Below are positions 39,160-44,119 of a DNA stretch of 44,119 nt, piece after piece. The notes beneath the pieces were generated by a model. The model had not been told where the DNA came from, searched no databases, and saw nothing but the letters and a program-made list of their open reading frames with translations. The DNA comes from Lachnospiraceae bacterium (GTDB lineage: Bacteria > Bacillota > Clostridia > Lachnospirales > Lachnospiraceae), in contig SVFL01000021.1 of assembly GCA_015056885.1 (NCBI GenBank), forward strand, positions 1 through 44,119, given 5' to 3'. The position numbers were made by a program, and so were the translations under genes. The number at the start of each line of letters is the position of its first letter. Position 1 is the first letter of the stretch.

Positions 39160-41490
39160 GTGAAGAGGATAAAATCACAGTTTATTTATAATTTGAAGAA
39201 AGATAAAGGGGCTTACATATCTTTTGGTGTAGTTATTCTAATTACTGCGATTATGCTTAATCTGGCTTTGGTATTAGTGTTCCAGGTTGATAGAGCGTAT
39301 GATGATAAATTTGAGGATTTGGACACTGCTACGATCAATATCTGCATTCCTCAAATACAAGATGCAGACACATTAATGGATGATATAAAAGCATTAGAGG
39401 GGGTATCAGAGGTAGAACGCAGAGATGCAGTATTTTTAGAAGCAGTAGTGAAGGATTTTAGAGGTACGGACTTTTCTATGAATACCATGTTTTACAATAA
39501 AGATGAGTCTCGTGATATAAATAAGTTGGATATTAAGGAAGAGAGAACAGAATCGACAGGACCATTAATTTATCTTCCGCTGTATGTGGCAAATTTTGGT
39601 GAATTTGAACTCGATGACGAAATAATATATGAAATTGGTGATAGAAAGCATATATTTCTGGTATCGGGTGTCTTGGAAGAAATGCAATATGGTAATTATG
39701 GAAAGGGACTTATGGGTGCATACCTTCCCAAGAGTGTCTACGAGGAATTTACTAGCGAATATGAAGAGAATAAGGTTACAGAATATTCTATCATTGCAGA
39801 TGGTAATATAGAGATAAATGTTCTGAATAATGAAATTAGCACCCTGTTAGAAGAAAAAGAAATTACGGTGCTGACCACTTGTGACAAGGCTTCTACAAAA
39901 GACACAAGAACAATGGTATGTGATTTGCTCATTCTTGTTTTATTAGCGTTTGCATTGGTGATTCTCTTAGTAAGCGTGTTTTTATGTAAGTTCCGTATCA
40001 GCAACTCCATTGAGGAAGATATGATTAATATGGGTGTTTTAAAGGCTTTAGGGTATACTGGCAATATGATAATTGGAAGTGTGGTGTTACCGTATATTAT
40101 AGTTACACTGATAGCGTCATTATTAGGAGTTATAGCTTCCTATGGAATATTGCCGGCGTTATCAGAGTTACTGACCTTGCAGGCAGGTTTTTCTTTTAGA
40201 CTACTATTTGATATAATGGGGTTTGTTTGCGTAGAGATAATACTTGTGTTTATCGTGGCTGTTTTTACATACACAGCAGCAAAGCGCATTAGAAAATTAC
40301 AACCTATAAATGCAATTAGAGGTAACGGTGAAGAAAAAGGAATTAAGAAAAACTACTTTCCATTGGAGGAAACATATGGAGACACAAAATTACTTCTTGT
40401 TTTGAAACAGATATTTTCAAATGGAAAGCAGAATGCTTTATTGTTTGGTGTATCTTTTGTTTTAACAATACTGGTAGCATTTGCAAGTACATTGTTTTAT
40501 AATGTTATTGTTAAGCCAAATAACTTTATATCTACATTGTCGGAGGAAATGCCGGATATAATTATATATCCGAAGGAGCAATGTGAGACTGCTCTTTTAT
40601 ATGATTTACAGGGTCATTCCGGAATAGAAACTGTATTGAAATATACAATAGGAACGATAAATATTGATGATGTACCAGTTACCGTTTTTGCGTGTGAAGA
40701 TTTTAGTAGAGTAACTAATGATTTGTGTTATCTGGGAGAAAATCCTAATGAGAAAAATGAGATTGCACTAGGCAGTGCATTTGAAGAGAAATATGAGTTG
40801 GGAGAACAGATAGAGATACAAAATGGTGATGTTTCCTATTCATACGAAATAACAGGATTCGTTCAAAGTGTAAACTATCAGGGAAATGTATGTGAATTTT
40901 CCATGGAAGGATATGCAGCGTTGCATTCAGAAACGATTGTCCCTTCTTTGTATGTGTATTTACAGGATGGGACAGATGTAGAGAGATTGATTGAGGAAAT
41001 TGAAGGAAGTTATAGAGATATTATTTCCAACCAGGTAAATTACCAAAAAATGACGGAAACGACTCAGGAAATGTATTCGGAGATTACTTCAATTATTGTA
41101 ATTGCTATATTTGTCTTAACAATATTGATTGCATTGTTTGTTTTGTATATTGTTATAAAAACCTTGTTAGTACGCAAGAGACAAGAATTAGGTATTTACA
41201 AAGCAATAGGATATTCCAATTGGCAATTAATGATGCAACTGATGGGTGGTTTTTTACCATCATCCGTTTTGGCGGTGTTATTATCGTCAGTTTTAGGATT
41301 GATTTATGTACCACAAATTAATCAGTTCTTTTTTGGGGCAATAGGCGCGATGAAAAATAATATGGAAGTATCGCTTGCATTTTTGATGATTTTTGCTTTA
41401 ATACAGATCGTAGTGAATCTTATAATTAGTATTTCTTTGACTATGCCTATTAAGAAAATATCAGCATATGCGTTAATTAAGGAGGATTAG
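39160..41490 (+). CDS. FtsX-like ABC transporter permease, second system
   Basis: 776 aa starting at GTG 39160, one base after the ATPase stop, with GGGGTGG just upstream. TM1 lies at about residues 18-40 and is followed by an extracellular domain to about 245. An FtsX core of three helices spans 255-385, a fifth helix lies near 425-445, a second extracellular domain runs to about 640, and a second FtsX core ends at the C terminus. The eight-helix double-FtsX plan matches the permease at 11662 but is about 160 residues shorter, with smaller extracellular domains. The linker AAKRIRKLQPINAIRGNGE is typical. Its substrate is unknown. No kinase accompanies it; an XRE regulator does. Confidence 0.92.
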   Translation: MKRIKSQFIYNLKKDKGAYISFGVVILITAIMLNLALVLVFQVDRAYDDKFEDLDTATINICIPQIQDADTLMDDIKALEGVSEVERRDAVFLEAVVKDFRGTDFSMNTMFYNKDESRDINKLDIKEERTESTGPLIYLPLYVANFGEFELDDEIIYEIGDRKHIFLVSGVLEEMQYGNYGKGLMGAYLPKSVYEEFTSEYEENKVTEYSIIADGNIEINVLNNEISTLLEEKEITVLTTCDKASTKDTRTMVCDLLILVLLAFALVILLVSVFLCKFRISNSIEEDMINMGVLKALGYTGNMIIGSVVLPYIIVTLIASLLGVIASYGILPALSELLTLQAGFSFRLLFDIMGFVCVEIILVFIVAVFTYTAAKRIRKLQPINAIRGNGEEKGIKKNYFPLEETYGDTKLLLVLKQIFSNGKQNALLFGVSFVLTILVAFASTLFYNVIVKPNNFISTLSEEMPDIIIYPKEQCETALLYDLQGHSGIETVLKYTIGTINIDDVPVTVFACEDFSRVTNDLCYLGENPNEKNEIALGSAFEEKYELGEQIEIQNGDVSYSYEITGFVQSVNYQGNVCEFSMEGYAALHSETIVPSLYVYLQDGTDVERLIEEIEGSYRDIISNQVNYQKMTETTQEMYSEITSIIVIAIFVLTILIALFVLYIVIKTLLVRKRQELGIYKAIGYSNWQLMMQLMGGFLPSSVLAVLLSSVLGLIYVPQINQFFFGAIGAMKNNMEVSLAFLMIFALIQIVVNLIISISLTMPIKKISAYALIKED

Positions 41491-41492
41491 AG

Positions 41493-42368
41493 ATGAATTT
41501 TGGAGATAGATTAAAACAAATTAGAGCCAATCAAGGGCTGTCGCAGGAACAATTGGCAGAAAAAATTGGTGTTTCCAGACAGGCCATTACCAAATGGGAA
41601 ACAAACAGAGGATTGCCGGATGTTGAAAATATGATTATTTTAGCAGAAATCTTTAAAGTAACTTTAGATGAATTAATTTTGCAAAGAAAGAATGAGCAGG
41701 AAATACATGAAAAGCTTTTTGAAAGTGAGACAGTTTATGATATAGATTGTGACAAACATTTTGATATTCGTGTAGGGAGTGCCAGAAAAATCTGTATTTG
41801 TACCTGTGATGATGAAAAAATACATATAAGGCTTCAGTCTGATGTTTTAGACAATCTTAACTCTCTGTATAAAGTAAAGATAGATGAGAAAAAGAAACGA
41901 TTAGATATAGATTGTCAAAACAAAAAGGCAATTAGTGAGTTCGAGGCTGAAAACTCTCTTGATATCATTATTATGTTGCCAAAAGAGTTCACGGAATACT
42001 GTGAAATCGATGCAAGTGCCAAAGAACTTTATATTGAAAACTTGAAATTGAAACGTCTGGAATATGATGGTGCTGCAGATTTAGTCTATATAAAAGATGT
42101 AGAGGGAAGCTTGGAATTTACAGGAAAAACAGACTATGAAATAAACATAGACGGAACCTGTACACAGTTAGATGTAAACCAATGGGGTGCGAAGACATTG
42201 ATTCATGTGGCGGATATAAATAAATATACGTTTGTTGATAAAGGAAGAAAATCAAAGATTTACTGCTTGAAAAACGGTGTTATAAGTGAAGAAAAATTTG
42301 ATGCAAATGGTGAGAATATTATCAGTGTTTCAGGTATTGGTTCGGAACTTATAATAAGTAATAGTTGA
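41493..42368 (+). CDS. XRE-type regulator fused to a DUF4097-like beta domain
   Basis: 291 aa. Residues 1-62 are a helix-turn-helix domain (LKQIRANQGLSQEQLAEKIG, VSRQAITKWETNRGLPDVEN). A linker leads to about 200 residues of short repeated beta strands (YDIDCDKHFDIRVGSARKI, LKRLEYDGAADLVYIKDVEG) resembling the DUF4097/'toast rack' adhesin-like fold. A regulator with this sensor-like domain at the end of an ABC exporter operon may read a ligand and control the operon. It follows the permease stop by two bases with AGGAGG upstream. DUF4097 assignment is by pattern only. Confidence 0.85.
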   Translation: MNFGDRLKQIRANQGLSQEQLAEKIGVSRQAITKWETNRGLPDVENMIILAEIFKVTLDELILQRKNEQEIHEKLFESETVYDIDCDKHFDIRVGSARKICICTCDDEKIHIRLQSDVLDNLNSLYKVKIDEKKKRLDIDCQNKKAISEFEAENSLDIIIMLPKEFTEYCEIDASAKELYIENLKLKRLEYDGAADLVYIKDVEGSLEFTGKTDYEINIDGTCTQLDVNQWGAKTLIHVADINKYTFVDKGRKSKIYCLKNGVISEEKFDANGENIISVSGIGSELIISNS

Positions 42369-42387
42369 AATGTTTTAAAGTAAAACA

Positions 42388-42441
42388 ATCGATTAGACCC
42401 AGGGAGATTTGTGTTTCAAATCCCCTTGGGTCTTAATCGAT
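42388..42441. terminator. Long stem-loop between convergent genes (typA terminator, possibly bidirectional)
   Basis: The arms at 42388-42411 and 42417-42441 pair over about 24 bp with two bulges around a TGTTT loop, including GACCCA and TGGGTC. Read on the minus strand, the hairpin is followed by TTGTTTTAC, which suits termination of typA. On the plus strand it is followed by AGGTTATTATTTTTTC, a weaker tail for the XRE-DUF4097-like gene. Confidence 0.85.
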
Positions 42442-42447
42442 AGGTTA

Positions 42448-44119
42448 TTATTTTTTCATGCCGGCACGTTTTCTGAGTGTCGGATCTAAGATTTTCTTAC
42501 GAATTCTGAGATTATCAGGTGTTACCTCCAATAATTCATCAGTATCAATAAAGTCAAGGGCCTGCTCCAAGGACAAAATCTTAGGAGGGGTAAGGCGCAA
42601 TGCTTCGTCGGCAGAAGAGGAGCGGGTATTGGTCAACTGCTTTTTCTTGCAGACGTTGATTTCAATATCTTCGCTACGACCGGTCTGGCCAACTACCATG
42701 CCGGAGTAAACCTTTTCGCCGGGACCGATGAAGAGCGTACCGCGTTCCTGGGCATTGTAGAGACCGTAGGTGATTGCTTCACCGGCTTCAAATGCAATCA
42801 GGGAACCAAGCTTGCGGTACTGGATATCGCCCTTGTAAGGTCCGTAGCCATCGAATACGGTATTTAAGATACCGTTTCCCTTGGTATCGGTCATAAATTC
42901 GCCACGATAACCGATAAGACCTCGGGCGGGGATGGAGAACTCCAGACGGGTGTAAGTACCGCCGGAAATGCTTCCCATGTTGCGAAGTTCGCCTTTTCTC
43001 TGGCCCAGTTTCTCAATAACAGCTCCTGCAAATTCATTAGGAACATCAATGTAAGCAAGCTCCATGGGCTCTAATTTGTGCCCGTTTTCATCTGTTTTAT
43101 ATAAAACTTCGGCTTTGCTTACGGCAAATTCAAAGCCTTCACGGCGCATATTTTCAATTAATACGGACAGATGCAGCTCGCCACGGCCGGAAACCTTAAA
43201 GCTGTCAGCGGCTTCTGTTTCTTCAACACGCAGGGAAACGTCAGTGTTTAACTCCCGGAAGAGACGGTCTCTCAAGTGACGGCTGGTGACAAATTTACCT
43301 TCCTGGCCTGCGAGAGGGGAGTCGTTTACCATAAACTGCATGGCGATGGTAGGTTCGCTAATCTGCTGGAAGGGAATGGGAGTCACATTGTCGGTAGCAC
43401 AGAGGGTATCGCCGATTTTGATATCAGCAATTCCGGAAATGGCCACAATTGCTCCGATGCCGGCTTCTTTGACTTCGACCTTGTTCAGACCGTCAAACTC
43501 GTAGAGCTTGCTTACTTTTACCTTGGTCTGCTTGTCGGGGTCGTGATGGTTGCAGATTATTACTTCCTGATTGACCTTGATGGTACCATTGTCAACCTTA
43601 CCCACACCGATACGGCCTACATATTCGTTGTAGTCAATAGTGCTGATAAGTACCTGAGTGCCGATTTCGGGGTCGCCTTCAGGTGCAGGAATGTAGTCTA
43701 AAATAGTCTCAAAAAGCGGCTCCATGCTGACGCCTGTTTCTGCTGCATCGAGAGATGCAATTCCGGCTTTGGCGGAAGCAAAAATGAAGGGGCAGTCTAA
43801 CTGGGAATCATCAGCATCTAACTCCAGGAACAGTTCAAGAACCTCGTCCACAACTTCGTCGGGTCTTGCCTCAGGGCGGTCAATTTTGTTGATGCAGACA
43901 ATAACAGGGAGTTTTAACTCCAATGCTTTACGCAATACAAATTTGGTCTGGGGCATGGCACCTTCAAAGGCATCTACCACAAGGATTACACCATTTACCA
44001 TTTTCAGTACACGCTCGACTTCACCGCCGAAATCTGCATGTCCCGGGGTGTCAATGATATTGATTTTTGTGTCTTTGTACATTACAGCGGTGTTTTTTGC
44101 CAGAATGGTAATACCACGC
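42448..44119 (-). CDS. typA: Ribosome-associated GTPase TypA/BipA (5' end outside window)
   Basis: 556 codons are visible. The frame stays open to the window edge, so the start (about 50 residues, with the P-loop) lies beyond 44119. The visible part starts in switch I (RGITILAKN), followed by G3 DTPGHADFGGEVERV and G4 NKIDRPEARPDEV. Elongation-factor domains II and III and the TypA-specific C-terminal domain follow (GYRGEFMTDTKGNGILN, KKKQLTNTRSSSADEALRL). TypA acts in 50S ribosome assembly and stress adaptation. It is the only minus-strand gene and is convergent with the ABC-XRE operon. An internal ATG at 44082 is not the start. Confidence 0.96.
   Translation of the reverse strand, partial: RGITILAKNTAVMYKDTKINIIDTPGHADFGGEVERVLKMVNGVILVVDAFEGAMPQTKFVLRKALELKLPVIVCINKIDRPEARPDEVVDEVLELFLELDADDSQLDCPFIFASAKAGIASLDAAETGVSMEPLFETILDYIPAPEGDPEIGTQVLISTIDYNEYVGRIGVGKVDNGTIKVNQEVIICNHHDPDKQTKVKVSKLYEFDGLNKVEVKEAGIGAIVAISGIADIKIGDTLCATDNVTPIPFQQISEPTIAMQFMVNDSPLAGQEGKFVTSRHLRDRLFRELNTDVSLRVEETEAADSFKVSGRGELHLSVLIENMRREGFEFAVSKAEVLYKTDENGHKLEPMELAYIDVPNEFAGAVIEKLGQRKGELRNMGSISGGTYTRLEFSIPARGLIGYRGEFMTDTKGNGILNTVFDGYGPYKGDIQYRKLGSLIAFEAGEAITYGLYNAQERGTLFIGPGEKVYSGMVVGQTGRSEDIEINVCKKKQLTNTRSSSADEALRLTPPKILSLEQALDFIDTDELLEVTPDNLRIRKKILDPTLRKRAGMKK

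Noticed and set aside
43276..43701. 141-codon plus-strand frame within typA
   Set aside because: It is antisense to the highly conserved TypA coding sequence and has no features of its own.

Overview
The window looks like chromosome of a low-GC Gram-positive anaerobe of the Clostridia, most like a Lachnospiraceae gut or rumen bacterium. The basis is lipoproteins with lipoboxes, a CUT1-type sugar ABC importer, LytTR and OmpR two-component systems beside ABC exporters, a giant modular secreted galactanase, a YcbZ-type Lon protease and an OPT peptide transporter. Genus is not assigned. No rRNA, tRNA, CRISPR array, insertion sequence or phage gene was seen. All genes except typA at the right end run on the + strand, and both end genes are cut by the window edges.

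Layout. 1-1918: tail of a sensor kinase, a secreted protein with a PepSY-like stretch and a 61-aa membrane protein. 1981-5973: a LytTR response regulator and GHKL kinase, followed by a promoter carrying a tandem 9-bp repeat with the spacing of LytTR sites, then a 54-aa membrane peptide, an ABC ATPase and its permease. 6065-9104: a DUF3592-like membrane protein and a Lon-family protease with intact Ser/Lys dyad. 9135-14463: OmpR-type regulator, short kinase and a MacB/FtsX-type ABC system with dyad and direct repeats in its promoter. 14727-21878: a 2383-aa GH53 endo-beta-1,4-galactanase with accessory modules, a CBM61-like domain and eight C-terminal repeats, preceded by a LacI-type palindrome.

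22038-28575: a tight seven-gene run encoding a DUF362 protein, an ECF S component, a uridine-kinase-like P-loop kinase and a complete sugar-type ABC importer (ATPase, two permeases, binding protein). The binding protein appears tethered twice, by an N-terminal lipid and a C-terminal membrane helix. 28646-30558: two lipoproteins. 30642-32727: an XRE repressor with two operator-like repeats at its own promoter, a membrane protein, an ArAE/FUSC-like protein and a Bcp peroxiredoxin. 32830-35107: OPT transporter and PqqD-like protein. 35354-38217: membrane EAL phosphodiesterase and EamA transporter. 38391-42368: ABC ATPase, FtsX permease and an XRE-DUF4097-like regulator. 42448-end: typA on the minus strand.

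The recurring theme is sensing linked to transport: three ABC exporter modules each carry their own regulator (LytTR, OmpR, XRE) with candidate operators visible at their promoters. The galactanase and the following sugar importer may form a polysaccharide-use region, but they have separate promoters and the importer substrate cannot be read from sequence.
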